A DNA stretch of 64,000 bases, from the IMG/VR virus record IMGVR_UViG_3300027754_005796, positions 108,834 through 172,833 of that record, one strand, 5' to 3'. Of this stretch, positions 17,855-26,493 are shown one piece after another. Every line of letters starts with the position of its first letter. The first letter of the stretch is position 1. This DNA is from a virus. The notes beneath the pieces were generated by a model, which made no database searches, was not told where the DNA came from, and saw nothing but the letters and a program-made list of their open reading frames with translations. Made by a program: the position numbers and the translations under genes.

Positions 17855-17881
17855 AACTCACTACTCAAGGAACTGTGTACT

Positions 17882-18256
17882 ATGTCAAACGAACTGAATC
17901 AGAATAAGGACAAGAGCAAAGCCGATTGTGTGCGGGCGATTCTGAAACAGATTGGGGCCATCAAGGCTCATCCACCAGAAGGCTGGCATAAGAAAACTGA
18001 AGAAGAATTGCTTGCTAAGTACAATATTAAGGTGCATACGACTCACATTTACGCTATTCGTAACGCTATGCTCTCTAAAAGGCATTCAGCGGTTCTTTCT
18101 GAAACCAAAGAGGTTCTTCCCGAAACCAAAGATGATCATATCAAAGGTGTGATTTGTCTGTCGGATTTGGTTGCGGTCAAGTCTCTTAGTAAGCAGATTG
18201 GTGGTCTTTCTAGGTTGAAGGAATGTATTCGGGCTTTGGAGCAAATCACGACCTGA
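17882..18256 (+). CDS. Planctomycete-type HTH regulator
   Basis: 124 residues from ATG 17882. The N-terminal half (KADCVRAILKQIGAIKAHPP, then YNIKVHTTHIYAIRNAML) matches the small helix-turn-helix domain that recurs widely in planctomycete proteins. The C-terminal LSDLVAVKSLSKQIGGLSRL is the helical tail often paired with it. Likely a DNA-binding regulator. It follows the winged-helix gene and ends at a strong terminator. Confidence 0.7.
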   Translation: MSNELNQNKDKSKADCVRAILKQIGAIKAHPPEGWHKKTEEELLAKYNIKVHTTHIYAIRNAMLSKRHSAVLSETKEVLPETKDDHIKGVICLSDLVAVKSLSKQIGGLSRLKECIRALEQITT

Positions 18257-18280
18257 GGCACCTAACAGTTTTATTCGACA

Positions 18281-18313
18281 AAGGCGCTCTGATTACAGAG
18301 CGCCTTTTCTTTT
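18281..18313 (+). terminator. Strong intrinsic terminator
   Basis: AAGGCGCTCT and AGAGCGCCTT form a 10-bp perfect stem with a 6-nt loop and a T-rich tail. Confidence 0.92.
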
Positions 18314-18363
18314 ACCTTTGATAGATATTGGGGTAAAATGGATTATAACTAGGAGTTCGAGTC

Positions 18364-19605
18364 ATGCCTCGTAAGCGTCAAATTGTTTGTAATTATTGTG
18401 GCAATAATGCCACCTCTGGACCATTGGTGGAGAGCCCTATCAGTAAGGTCTACATTTGCGGAGCTTGCATTAAAGTGTGCGATGCATTCTTGACTCAAAA
18501 AAGCGAGTGTCCCGTGCCTCAATTACATCTGAATTCAGCCAAACAGATAGTGGAACACTTAGATCAACATATTATAGGACAGGACAGAGCCAAGCGTGCC
18601 TTAGCGGTTGCTGTAATCAACCATTATAAAAGACTTTTGGATTTCACTACCCAATTTGAAAAGAACAATCCATATAAAGATGTCAATTTAGAGAAGTCTA
18701 ATATTTTGCTTGTTGGCCCCACGGGTTCAGGCAAGACGCTTTTGGCCAGCACTTTGGCTAAAATTATGAATGTGCCGTTTGCTGTGGGTGATGCAACCAC
18801 GCTCACAGAAAGTGGTTATGTTGGTGAGGATGTTGAGAATTTAGTTCTGAAATTGATCCGTGCTGCCGATGGCGACATAGAGTTGGCACAGCATGGCATT
18901 ATTTTTCTTGACGAGGTAGACAAACTTGCTCGTAGTGGCGGGAATGTTTCCATCACAAGGGATGTAAGTGGTGAGGGTGTCCAACAATCGTTGTTGAAAA
19001 TGTTTGAGGGTACAATTTGCAATGTTCCTCCGCAGGGTGGCCGTAAGCATCCTGAGCAAAAGTACATCCCAGTCGATACCCGCAATATTTTGTTTATATG
19101 CGGGGGAGCTTTTAATGGTTTGGAGGACATCATCAAGCGTCGATTGGGCAAATCGATGATGGGATTTAATTCGCAGCCAAATGAAGAAACTGATTGGTTG
19201 TTGGGAAGTGTTTCTGAAGCCGATTTGGTTGAATTCGGAATGATCCCTGAGTTCATAGGTCGGTTGCCTGTGGTCACTCCTCTGAGAGGCTTAGATGAAG
19301 AAGCTCTAATGCAAATTCTGACTAAGCCAAAAAATGCCATAACCAAGCAATACAAAAAACTTTGTTATAGTGAAGGTGTGGATTTGAATTTCACCGAAGA
19401 TGCCCTGAAGGCAATTGCTAAAAAAGCTTTGGACAAGGGGACAGGTGCTCGTGGACTCAGATCTGTGTTGGAAGATTTTATGCTTGATGTAATGTTTCAA
19501 TTAGTGGATAATGAAGGAAAATCGACAACAATAACCAAAGAAGTTGTAGCTGGTGCTTCTGCGACTTTTGAAAAAAACACACTCATTTATTCTGGGGCTG
19601 TTTAA
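18364..19605 (+). CDS. clpX: ClpX, ATP-dependent protein unfoldase
   Basis: 413 residues, near the usual 420. The N-terminal zinc-binding domain has C9, C12, C32 and C35. Walker A is GPTGSGKT (118-125), the substrate-gripping pore loop is GYVG (151-154), and Walker B is IIFLDEVDK (183-186). The RKH-type loop region and a sensor II GARGLRS follow. ClpX feeds proteins to ClpP; no ClpP gene is visible here, so it may use the host protease or act alone. GGAG precedes the ATG. The stop overlaps the start of a broken phosphoesterase gene. Confidence 0.95.
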   Translation: MPRKRQIVCNYCGNNATSGPLVESPISKVYICGACIKVCDAFLTQKSECPVPQLHLNSAKQIVEHLDQHIIGQDRAKRALAVAVINHYKRLLDFTTQFEKNNPYKDVNLEKSNILLVGPTGSGKTLLASTLAKIMNVPFAVGDATTLTESGYVGEDVENLVLKLIRAADGDIELAQHGIIFLDEVDKLARSGGNVSITRDVSGEGVQQSLLKMFEGTICNVPPQGGRKHPEQKYIPVDTRNILFICGGAFNGLEDIIKRRLGKSMMGFNSQPNEETDWLLGSVSEADLVEFGMIPEFIGRLPVVTPLRGLDEEALMQILTKPKNAITKQYKKLCYSEGVDLNFTEDALKAIAKKALDKGTGARGLRSVLEDFMLDVMFQLVDNEGKSTTITKEVVAGASATFEKNTLIYSGAV

Positions 19606-19733
19606 TGAAGCCACATCTTAGATTGATTGGTGATGTTCATGGCGGGGCGTTCTCTTCCAAAATCAAAGTGCTGGTCTATGTCTTGGTCTTGGTCTATGTC
19701 TTGGTCTATGTTTTGGCCTTGGCCTTGGTCTAG
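19605..19733 (+). pseudogene. 5' fragment of a metallophosphoesterase gene cut by TGGTCT repeats
   Basis: Starts at an ATG overlapping the clpX stop. The first residues, MKPHLRLIGDVHGG, carry the GDxHG motif I of calcineurin-like phosphoesterases. After about 20 codons the frame runs into the hexamer array (VLVYVLVLVY) and stops. No later phosphoesterase motif (GDxxD, GNH) appears downstream, so only the beginning survives. Confidence 0.65.
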
Positions 19734-19824
19734 GTCTTGGTCTTGCTATTTTTCTAATTTTTTGGTTAAATCTTGGTCTGTGTCTTGGTCTTATTGGTCA
19801 AAAAATTGGAGCAACAATATATGA
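19639..19824 (+). CDS. Trp-Ser repeat ORF, copy 1 (uncertain)
   Basis: Reads MAGRSLPKSKCWSMSWSWS and continues as a WS dipeptide repeat ending YWSKNWSNNI. No ribosome binding site is evident. Its TGA overlaps the ATG of the next WS ORF. It may be real or an accident of the hexamer repeat. Confidence 0.25.
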   Translation: MAGRSLPKSKCWSMSWSWSMSWSMFWPWPWSRSWSCYFSNFLVKSWSVSWSYWSKNWSNNI

Positions 19825-19990
19825 TCCTTAAAACAAATTCACATAGTGATAACCATTGTTTTGGATTTGTTAATTCAAAATTAGCATGTCGCTCTTTTTT
19901 TTGGTCTATGTTTTGGTCTGAGTCTTGGTCTTTGTCTTGGCAAAATTGTGACTCTTGGTCTTGGTCTACGCCTTTGTCTTTTCATTGGAG
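19668..19990 (+). repeat. TGGTCT hexamer-rich locus 1
   Basis: Two blocks of imperfect TGGTCT units (about 19668-19800 and 19900-19990) with variants such as ATGTCT and TGGCCT, separated by a conserved leader that begins ATGATCCTTAAAACAAATTC. The same block and leader recur at 54196-54660. Confidence 0.85.
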
Positions 19991-20003
19991 TATAGAACAA
20001 TGA
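19821..20003 (+). CDS. Trp-Ser repeat ORF, copy 2
   Basis: 60 residues. The leader MILKTNSHSDNHCFGFVNSK is followed by WS-type repeats (FWSMFWSESWSLSW) and ends HWSIEQ. The leader matches MNIKTNSYSNNNCFGFNNPK of the ORF at 54428, so the non-repeat part is conserved as protein. Start and stop are linked by ATGA overlaps to neighbours on both sides; a 16-codon ORF (20000-20050, MILKTIFF) bridges to the next gene. Function unknown. Confidence 0.4.
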   Translation: MILKTNSHSDNHCFGFVNSKLACRSFFWSMFWSESWSLSWQNCDSWSWSTPLSFHWSIEQ

Positions 20004-20046
20004 TCCTTAAAACAATTTTCTTTAGCAGAGGGCGGTATTCAAGATT

Positions 20047-20643
20047 ATGAATTATTCGGCAGCAACTTGCTTCGATGAAAAGGATTGGAACAAATATGGA
20101 TTGAATTGGTTGCGTGCAGCCCGTTCAAATTCTATGACTGGTTTTGTGGTTGGTATAGACCTTCCAGAACAAGCCGTGGCAAAAATTGGAGAATTGAATT
20201 TCACCCATTTGCCCATCGTTCGCAAATATAATTTTAAATGCGATTTATTTTACACACTTCTTCAGGCATTGGATCGTGATTCTTTTTGCTTATGGACTGA
20301 AAATAATTTGCTGCCTAGGCATGATCTCGAGCCAAAGTTTGATGCTTGTTGTCAATTAAGCGAATATACAGCATATGCAATTACAAGTCCCGTAATAAAC
20401 TTGCATGATCGTGCTGCCATGATTAGTTCGCTTGAGGAACAAATCCAAAAAGTTCATGGAAGCATGTTATCAACTCGATATATATTAGGAAGCTATAATT
20501 TTTGGAATGGTTTTTTGGGTTGTCAAAGTTATTTGTATCAGAAGCAATATCTGGATTCAAATATGCCTTGTGACGATTTGATTCTGAATTTCTTTATGGC
20601 TTTTGCAAATTCCGTTTCTCTAGAAATTAAAAAATATGAGTAA
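20047..20643 (+). CDS. Unknown protein, possibly nucleotide-sugar-transferase-like
   Basis: 198 residues. The start ATG overlaps the stop of the short leader ORF. Soluble, with FVVGIDLPEQAVAKIGEL and a C-terminal LGSYNFWNGFLGCQSYLY. DDLILNFFMAF near the end is reminiscent of the acceptor-side acidic motif of GT-A enzymes, but no DxD is clear. I do not recognise the family. It overlaps the following membrane peptide by 8 bases. Confidence 0.7.
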   Translation: MNYSAATCFDEKDWNKYGLNWLRAARSNSMTGFVVGIDLPEQAVAKIGELNFTHLPIVRKYNFKCDLFYTLLQALDRDSFCLWTENNLLPRHDLEPKFDACCQLSEYTAYAITSPVINLHDRAAMISSLEEQIQKVHGSMLSTRYILGSYNFWNGFLGCQSYLYQKQYLDSNMPCDDLILNFFMAFANSVSLEIKKYE

Positions 20644-20740
20644 TTTTTTTTATGAAATAGGGTCTTTTGTGTTTTTTATGACTGTAATGTTTATAATTTG
20701 TTTGATCCTCATGGCATTTGAAGGTAAATCAAACAAATGA
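20636..20740 (+). CDS. 34-residue single-pass membrane peptide
   Basis: Reads MSNFFYEIGSFVFFMTVMFI and ends in a polar EGKSNK tail: one hydrophobic helix. It overlaps the upstream gene by 8 bases and the downstream gene by ATGA, so its position in a coupled chain supports it as real. Confidence 0.6.
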   Translation: MSNFFYEIGSFVFFMTVMFIICLILMAFEGKSNK

Positions 20741-21162
20741 ACATCTTGCTCTGTGTTTACGGCACCTTGAAGCAATGCTTTCAAAGATCGCAGTTTCTTC
20801 GTGATCAAAGATACTTAGGTGTTTGCAAAACCACTCCTGAGTATGGAATCTATGCCTATGGTGGATTTCCAGCACTTGTCGATTCCAATTTGGCTCAGTC
20901 ATCTGATGTAAAAGCCAATTCGCATATCTATGGCGAATTGTATGAGGTCGATGAAAATTGCCTTGTTTTGCTTGATGATATTGAAGGCGTTGGTGATGGA
21001 TTGTTTTTTAGGCAAACCCTTAATCTTCAGGAAATTAATTTTTTTCGTCTGCCTTTGACACAAGAATGTTGGAATATGGTTGAAGCAAAAAAAGCGGAAG
21101 CGTATTTTTTTAAGCGTAGCGTAAAAGGTGCAGCGAATTGCGGTTCTTTCTGGTCAAAATAA
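20737..21162 (+). CDS. Gamma-glutamylcyclotransferase-like (AIG2/GGCT) protein
   Basis: 141 residues. VYGTLKQCFQRSQFL at the N-terminus matches the YGxLxxG substrate loop of the family, followed by TTPEYGIYAYGGFPALV and IYGELYEVDENCLVLLDDIEG, which carries the expected catalytic acid region. These enzymes release 5-oxoproline from gamma-glutamyl compounds. The start overlaps the membrane peptide by ATGA and the stop lies 1 nt before the next start. Confidence 0.8.
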   Translation: MNILLCVYGTLKQCFQRSQFLRDQRYLGVCKTTPEYGIYAYGGFPALVDSNLAQSSDVKANSHIYGELYEVDENCLVLLDDIEGVGDGLFFRQTLNLQEINFFRLPLTQECWNMVEAKKAEAYFFKRSVKGAANCGSFWSK

Positions 21163-21163
21163 A

Positions 21164-21553
21164 ATGTCTTACGCAGATGTAGCACTTGTTGTAATTGTTC
21201 TTGTCGCAAGCTTTTTGTTGTTTGCCTTTTTTGTTGTTCGCAGTTACGCTGTGGAAAACGAAAGGTTAAAAATACAAGGAGTTCTTGAAGATTTGCAATA
21301 TGCAACAACTGATCAATTGCTGAAAGAATTTCGTAGTAGACCGAAAAACATATATGTATTGATAAAGCCTATAGACACGCCACAAGAACAGGGTTTCAAA
21401 ATTGAGTTAAATGGAATGTCTCTGTTTAATTCATTGACCATGATGCATCTTGGTCTAAATCTAGTACGGCGTGAAATGCAAAATAAAGGCATGGAAATTC
21501 CAGAATTACCTGTTTTATTCAAAGAGGATGATGACGATGAACAAACAGGTTAA
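21164..21553 (+). CDS. Membrane-anchored small protein
   Basis: 129 residues from ATG 21164. An N-terminal helix (VALVVIVLVASFLLFAFFVV) anchors a soluble domain with IYVLIKPIDTPQEQGFKIEL and a very acidic end (KEDDDDEQTG). Unknown. The last 17 bases overlap the glycosyltransferase gene. Confidence 0.65.
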   Translation: MSYADVALVVIVLVASFLLFAFFVVRSYAVENERLKIQGVLEDLQYATTDQLLKEFRSRPKNIYVLIKPIDTPQEQGFKIELNGMSLFNSLTMMHLGLNLVRREMQNKGMEIPELPVLFKEDDDDEQTG

Positions 21554-22676
21554 AATCTGCTTAAACACGATGGTAGCAAATGAGTCTCATGTGATTTTAC
21601 GCATGTTGGAGTCATGCTATCGATACATCGACTACTGGGTAATTCAAGACAACGGTAGTAAAGACAACACCAAAGAATTGATCGCCAGTTTTTTTGAAGA
21701 AAAAAACATTCCCGGCTGTCTCTACTCAATTCCTTGGCAATTTCCCGGCTACAACCGGGACCATGCTCTGCAAACTTGTTTAAAACACAATCATGGTTGT
21801 GATTGGATTTTACGGATTGACGCTGACGAGAAGATTGAAGTAGAGCCGGACTTTGATTGGTCGCCAATTAATCAAACATCTGTTCAAAGCTATAACATTA
21901 TGGCCTATCAAAGCTTGTGTTCGTACAGAAGGTGTTGGCTGTGGAACGCCAAATTGCCTTGGAAGTTCAAGCACGACAAGCGTCATGAAATCATTTATCT
22001 TGACCAAGATAATATCGGGGAAGGATTCCAAAGATGTGATTTAGATTCTAAATTCAGGCATATCGTCGTTGGCGATGGCAAAACTTGGCAAAACAGTACA
22101 AAGTTTTTCCAAGATGCTTTGGAAATTGAAAAAGATTTGTTGGCTGAAAATTCTATGTTGACTGATTTTTATCATCTCTATTACACAGCTAAAAGCTACA
22201 GGGATTCATTTTGCGCTCCCGGCTCTTATTTTCCTTTTGGTTTCAGCCATGTGCAAGAGTGCGCCAGACGCTGTCTTTTTTATTTTGATCGCTGGATGGA
22301 TTTAATGCACGACTACAGTACAACGCAAAAGCCCAAGTTTATCGATGAATCTGGATACATGGCTTGCATTTTTAAGGCTGAGGCATATTCAAGATTGAAT
22401 GACGAAGAAGCAGAGCTAAGATCGCTTCATCAAGCAGAAGCATTTTGTCCGGCAAGAAATGAACATTTGGCGAGATTGGCAGAACTACATCAAGCAAAGG
22501 GTCGCAGGGTGGAATTTATTAACACAACCATGCGATTGATGGAAAAAGATAGGAAAAACCCTCTTGCTGTTTTTTCTTTGTTTATCAATAGTGATGCATA
22601 CTACGACACGGGAAGTAAAGTTCAAGAGCTTCATCGGCAGGCATGTATGTTGCACAACATATCCTCCGTGGAATAA
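21537..22676 (+). CDS. Family 2 glycosyltransferase with TPR-like tail
   Basis: 379 residues from ATG 21537, with AGAGG upstream. GT-A motifs: ICLNTMVANESHVILRMLES, then YWVIQDNGSKDNT (nucleotide-binding), GCDWILRIDADEKIE (DxD) and an acceptor-side KFKHDKRHEIIY. The C-terminal 150 residues are helical repeats (YSRLNDEEAELRSLHQAEAF, NEHLARLAELHQA) typical of TPR-tailed glycosyltransferases. Likely adds sugars to a glycan. Confidence 0.85.
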   Translation: MNKQVKICLNTMVANESHVILRMLESCYRYIDYWVIQDNGSKDNTKELIASFFEEKNIPGCLYSIPWQFPGYNRDHALQTCLKHNHGCDWILRIDADEKIEVEPDFDWSPINQTSVQSYNIMAYQSLCSYRRCWLWNAKLPWKFKHDKRHEIIYLDQDNIGEGFQRCDLDSKFRHIVVGDGKTWQNSTKFFQDALEIEKDLLAENSMLTDFYHLYYTAKSYRDSFCAPGSYFPFGFSHVQECARRCLFYFDRWMDLMHDYSTTQKPKFIDESGYMACIFKAEAYSRLNDEEAELRSLHQAEAFCPARNEHLARLAELHQAKGRRVEFINTTMRLMEKDRKNPLAVFSLFINSDAYYDTGSKVQELHRQACMLHNISSVE

Positions 22677-22747
22677 AAGTTTAAAATATTACTTACCATG
22701 AAAAAATATATGGCATATACTTTCCCTATCCACAGGGAGTATTGTTT

Positions 22748-23695
22748 ATGCTTTCTAATTTTGATCGGTATGAAAAACTCGTTTCTAGCAACTTGAAATC
22801 CTTTTGTCACGAGATTTTTGATGATGTGAAGCAAAGGAAGGCTATAACTGCCGAAATGCCCGACTTTGAGGAATTTCAGAAAGCTACTCAGAAGATACAG
22901 AAAGCAAAAAGTGGCAAAATAAATCCAGAAATGCTTCCTTGTTATGAATCGCCTCTTTTGAATAGCCAACAAGAGCAGCATCTCTTTCGCAAGATGAATT
23001 TTTATAAATATAAAGCCAAGCTTGTTTTAAGCACTATAAATTCGCAGAATCCAAATACAATAAAATTAGAGAATGCCGAAAATTTTGTTGCAAAATACAA
23101 GGAAATTAGAAACCTCTTGGCTGAAAGTAATTTCAGACTTGCCACCCAAGTGATGAAACACCGCCATATTTTGCAGAATGAGCAAAATCAGCATGACACC
23201 ATATTAAGCGATGCGTATTACGATGTTCTAAAGGCTGTTGATTATTTTAACTGGACATTGGGACATAAGTTTTCAACTTACGCTACTTGGGTAGTGAAGA
23301 AAAATTTTTTCCGTGATGCAAAGATGAAGTTCGCACACAACGAAAGGTTGTCATTTTTCAACGATTCAATTCCAGACATGGAAGACGAAAAGACTAGTGG
23401 CTTGGTAGATGAGCGTGATCAACAAAGCCGTCAGACTTTGATTTTCAAATTAATTGGTTTACTTGTAAAAGAAAATATTGGCACGGATCGCATCAGGCAG
23501 GCTTATGTTCTTGAAAATTATTTCGGGGTAAATGGCAGAGAAAAGAAAACTCTTGAAAAAATAAGCGAAGAAATCGGTGTGACCAAGGAAAGAGTGCGCC
23601 AGTTAAAAGAAAAAGGATTGGAATGGATTCGCAGCAGGGTCGCAGTAATGAATTTGGACTATGATAACGAAAAACCAGATGAAAGTGTTTTCTAA
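22748..23695 (+). CDS. Sigma-70-family factor
   Basis: 315 residues from ATG 22748, with AGGGAG about 8 nt upstream. Region 2 is visible as DAYYDVLKAVDYFNWTLGHK followed by FSTYATWVVKKNFFRDA, the core-binding and -10 recognition helices. Region 4 has LEKISEEIGVTKERVRQLKE, the -35-reading HTH with its RVRQL signature. Regions 2 and 4 are both intact, so it should direct RNA polymerase to its own promoter class. It precedes the RNA ligase gene. Confidence 0.88.
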   Translation: MLSNFDRYEKLVSSNLKSFCHEIFDDVKQRKAITAEMPDFEEFQKATQKIQKAKSGKINPEMLPCYESPLLNSQQEQHLFRKMNFYKYKAKLVLSTINSQNPNTIKLENAENFVAKYKEIRNLLAESNFRLATQVMKHRHILQNEQNQHDTILSDAYYDVLKAVDYFNWTLGHKFSTYATWVVKKNFFRDAKMKFAHNERLSFFNDSIPDMEDEKTSGLVDERDQQSRQTLIFKLIGLLVKENIGTDRIRQAYVLENYFGVNGREKKTLEKISEEIGVTKERVRQLKEKGLEWIRSRVAVMNLDYDNEKPDESVF

Positions 23696-23730
23696 AAGTG
23701 TTATAGTATTTTCTGGTAGGAGAAAACACT

Positions 23731-24825
23731 ATGTTCACGCTGGAAGATGCCTATCATGCAGTTGAAGGTCGTTCTGAGTTTGCAATCAAACTTACAGATA
23801 AGACTGTTTGCTTTGACTACATCGTAATTCTTAGTGACACTTTTGTAGCGGGAGATGCATCAAAAACAGGTTGGATTCGTCGCAATTTTCGTGGCGTAAC
23901 ATTTTGCCGTGAAACTGGCAAAATGCTAAGTTTGCCTTTTCATAAATTTTTCAATATCAATCAGAATTCAGAAACTGATTTCAATTTATATAAAGGAAAA
24001 GATGCCACCATCTATGAAAAACTAGATGGAAGTATGGTTCATTTTTACAGGTTGACAGATGGCGCTTTACAAGCTTCTACCCGTCGCTCTCCTCATTCTA
24101 CACAAGCTCAGGGTGCTTTGGCTTTTGTTCTTAGTAGTCCAGAGTTGGAGCGCAACATCCTTGAAACGATTGATTGCGGTTTCACGCCTATTTTTGAATG
24201 GGTCTCGCCTCGTAATCAGATAGTTGTCAGGTATGACCAATGCAGACTGGTGTTCTTAATGTCTCGCAGCAGGGAGACTGGAAAGTATTTTTTTGAAAAT
24301 AAGTATTCTGATCGTGCTCTTGAATATCGTTTTAAATTTGCTGAAATATTGCAGAATTTGCATCATTCTGAATTTGAAGGATATGTTTGTCATTTTGAAA
24401 ATGGCGACATGCTGAAAGCTAAAACACCTTGGTATTTGGAGAGACATCGTGCTGTTGATGCTCTCATGCGTCCCACATACAAGGTTTATGAAGTCGCTTT
24501 AGATGGTTTGATGGACGATCTTATTGCCATTTCGGTTGAATCCTACAAAATTCGCTTACAGTCTATTCATGATGAAGTACAAAAAGATATATTGCAATTA
24601 AATTTGCAAATGGAGTCTGTATATCAAGAAATTAATTCTAAAATAGTTTATGATATCAAGTCAAATCAAAAAGAGCATCGAAAATCTTTTGTGGAGATGG
24701 CTAAAACAACAAATTGTTTTTCAGAATTGATGCAGATTTATCAAGGAAAAAATCCAGAAAGTCTTTACAAGAAAAAACTTATGGAAAAATACACAGAAAT
24801 GTATCCAGAAAGATTTTTCAGTTAA
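23731..24825 (+). CDS. RNA ligase, T4 Rnl1 type
   Basis: 364 residues, close to T4 Rnl1 (374). Motif I is EKLDGSM (96-102) with K97 as the adenylated lysine. IFEWVSPRNQIVVRY contains motif III-like residues, and EGYVCHFENGDMLKAKTPWY holds motifs IV and V. Rnl1 seals single-stranded RNA breaks and in T4 repairs tRNA cleaved by the host anticodon nuclease PrrC, so a similar counter-defence role is plausible. AGGAG precedes the ATG. No polynucleotide kinase gene was seen nearby. Confidence 0.9.
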   Translation: MFTLEDAYHAVEGRSEFAIKLTDKTVCFDYIVILSDTFVAGDASKTGWIRRNFRGVTFCRETGKMLSLPFHKFFNINQNSETDFNLYKGKDATIYEKLDGSMVHFYRLTDGALQASTRRSPHSTQAQGALAFVLSSPELERNILETIDCGFTPIFEWVSPRNQIVVRYDQCRLVFLMSRSRETGKYFFENKYSDRALEYRFKFAEILQNLHHSEFEGYVCHFENGDMLKAKTPWYLERHRAVDALMRPTYKVYEVALDGLMDDLIAISVESYKIRLQSIHDEVQKDILQLNLQMESVYQEINSKIVYDIKSNQKEHRKSFVEMAKTTNCFSELMQIYQGKNPESLYKKKLMEKYTEMYPERFFS

Positions 24826-24835
24826 TTGTATTTCG

Positions 24836-24858
24836 GCAACAAAACTTCCTGTATGACT
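24836..24858 (+). promoter_or_regulatory. Conserved promoter-like motif, copy A
   Basis: TTGTATTT, a 5-nt variable stretch and ACAAAACTTCCTGTATGACT. The same block occurs before the SNF2 gene and the sigma gene at 49283 (copies B and C). A small hairpin (AACCCGA/TCGGGTT, 24863-24881) follows in the leader. Confidence 0.65.
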
Positions 24859-24986
24859 TTACAACCCGACAAAATCGGGTTACAGAGAAGGTGACGGCGT
24901 TACACTATTAGACTGCCTCCACAATGGAGTGGGTTGAGCAGTTTTTATCTGATAGCTGTGCCCGTCTGTTTGAGGTTCTTGACCCT

Positions 24987-25844
24987 ATGGCTACTAAGAA
25001 AACTGCTGCTCCTAAGTCAGCTAAGGATGTTTTGGCACAATTGGGGGCACTTGCAGGCTCTGCAAAGCCTGCTGCAAAGACCGCCCAAAAGTGGCAGCTT
25101 CCTGTGACTACCGATTTTCAAGCCGTTGCTGCCCGCTGGGCGGGAGCAAAGATCGTTTCTGATGTATCCAAGGCTCGTTTGGAATCAACCAAGGACGAGC
25201 TATGCGAATACGCAACAGGCGTGCTGGTCGAGAGACTTTGGGAAAACGGCAGTAAGCCGAGTAACCCCAGCGTCACGCTGGTCAAGGCAGATGGTTCTGC
25301 TGATCACAGCTTCCTGTACATCTTGCAGGATCGATTCAGCGTTCAACTGCCTGAGTGCCAGCAGGGCGAGGAAGTAGATTCCGCTGTTGGTGTTTTCGAG
25401 GGCTTGGGCCTGCATCCTGACGATGCACGCAATTTGGTCGAGAACGAACTTGACTTCTCGCCAATCGTGGGTTTTCGGCCTCTTTCCGAGCTCTTAAACG
25501 GCACCTACGGGGAGAGCCGTGAGTTCATTCCTGCCAGCGATGTGGAGCAGTCCGCTGGCATGAAATTGGCTGCGTTGGTGGCATGGGACGGGACTTCGCC
25601 CGTCAAGCCCCTGACCCCTGCCGAAAAGGCTGTTGTGGTGGACCGCAGCAATAAAGTCGCCATAAAGGCGGGGTTCTACGACAGGGTCAAGGGCTACTGC
25701 CGTAGCGTTGATCAACTGAAGGCGGTCCTGAAGGTGGTTAAGCCCTCAGCTTACCCTTCCCACCTGAAGTTCGCTCCTGCCGACAGCGTGGTAGAGCAGA
25801 CGCAGCGTAAAATTGCTGCTGCATCTGAACTGTTTCAAGGTTAA
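24987..25844 (+). CDS. GC-rich protein, unknown
   Basis: 285 residues from ATG 24987; an ATG at 24924 is in frame but lacks a ribosome binding site. An Ala/Lys-rich N-terminus (MATKKTAAPKSAKDVLAQLG) is followed by a globular domain with WAGAKIVSDVSKARLESTKD and SFLYILQDRFSVQLPECQQG. No family recognised. Codon choice is far more GC-rich than its neighbours. Preceded by promoter-like copy A and followed by a strong terminator, so it is probably a strongly expressed single gene. Confidence 0.75.
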   Translation: MATKKTAAPKSAKDVLAQLGALAGSAKPAAKTAQKWQLPVTTDFQAVAARWAGAKIVSDVSKARLESTKDELCEYATGVLVERLWENGSKPSNPSVTLVKADGSADHSFLYILQDRFSVQLPECQQGEEVDSAVGVFEGLGLHPDDARNLVENELDFSPIVGFRPLSELLNGTYGESREFIPASDVEQSAGMKLAALVAWDGTSPVKPLTPAEKAVVVDRSNKVAIKAGFYDRVKGYCRSVDQLKAVLKVVKPSAYPSHLKFAPADSVVEQTQRKIAAASELFQG

Positions 25845-25871
25845 TATTAATCGTGTGAGGATGGACTCGAA

Positions 25872-25901
25872 GGGGACCGGAGAAATCCGGTCCCCTTTTT
25901 T
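25872..25901 (+). terminator. Strong intrinsic terminator
   Basis: GGGGACCGGA and TCCGGTCCCC form a 10-bp stem around GAAA, followed by T6. Confidence 0.95.
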
Positions 25902-25923
25902 CGTTTTCTCACTCAATTAATTC

Positions 25924-26493
25924 ATGCTCGATAAAGTCAAAAAAACAAAAAATCCCAGAGAAAAAGCTGAAATTATTTGGGAATTTTATTGTACTCGTAA
26001 ACTTGTGATGAATTTGGAGCCATCTTGGACTCACCCGTCCTATCATTTAGTTGAAAAATACCTAAATAATACCATTCAAAAAAATGAATTGCCCCAGCTT
26101 GTTGAGGTTATCAAAAGCCATGAACAGCAAGATGGCAAAGAAGTTCTACAATTCGTAAATCGCCCCTCTGGGCCTGTCAGAATTATGCATGAGGGTTGGA
26201 AGATTGGCAGTCCCACTTGGGTATTTATGGGTCGAAATCTTCATCCAAATGCTACTCAATATCTTGGCAACGGTTGGATAGCAGTTTGTCGGGAAGTACC
26301 CTCAGAACTTTATAAATTGTTTGATCCAAGCATTCCTAACCTTGTATGGATTGCTTATCACCGAGATAGATCTATGGCTTTCACAGAGAGTGAAAATTGT
26401 ATAGGTCCAGCAGTTTTTTATGATGTGTTCATGAAATTAACTGCGAAAATTGCAGGAAAATTGCCTGAAAATCCAGACCCGAAGGTGAATTGA
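25924..26493 (+). CDS. Unknown protein
   Basis: 189 residues, ATG just after the terminator. The N-terminal third is helical and charged; the rest is probably alpha/beta, with GWKIGSPTWVFMGRNLHPNA and NLVWIAYHRDRSMAFTE. No recognisable motif. Its TGA overlaps the ATG of the YqgE-like gene (TGATG), so they form an operon. Confidence 0.7.
   Translation: MLDKVKKTKNPREKAEIIWEFYCTRKLVMNLEPSWTHPSYHLVEKYLNNTIQKNELPQLVEVIKSHEQQDGKEVLQFVNRPSGPVRIMHEGWKIGSPTWVFMGRNLHPNATQYLGNGWIAVCREVPSELYKLFDPSIPNLVWIAYHRDRSMAFTESENCIGPAVFYDVFMKLTAKIAGKLPENPDPKVN

Noticed and set aside
17149-17868. 239-codon minus-strand ORF
   Set aside because: It lies opposite two recognisable plus-strand DNA-binding genes and shows no domain or ribosome binding site.
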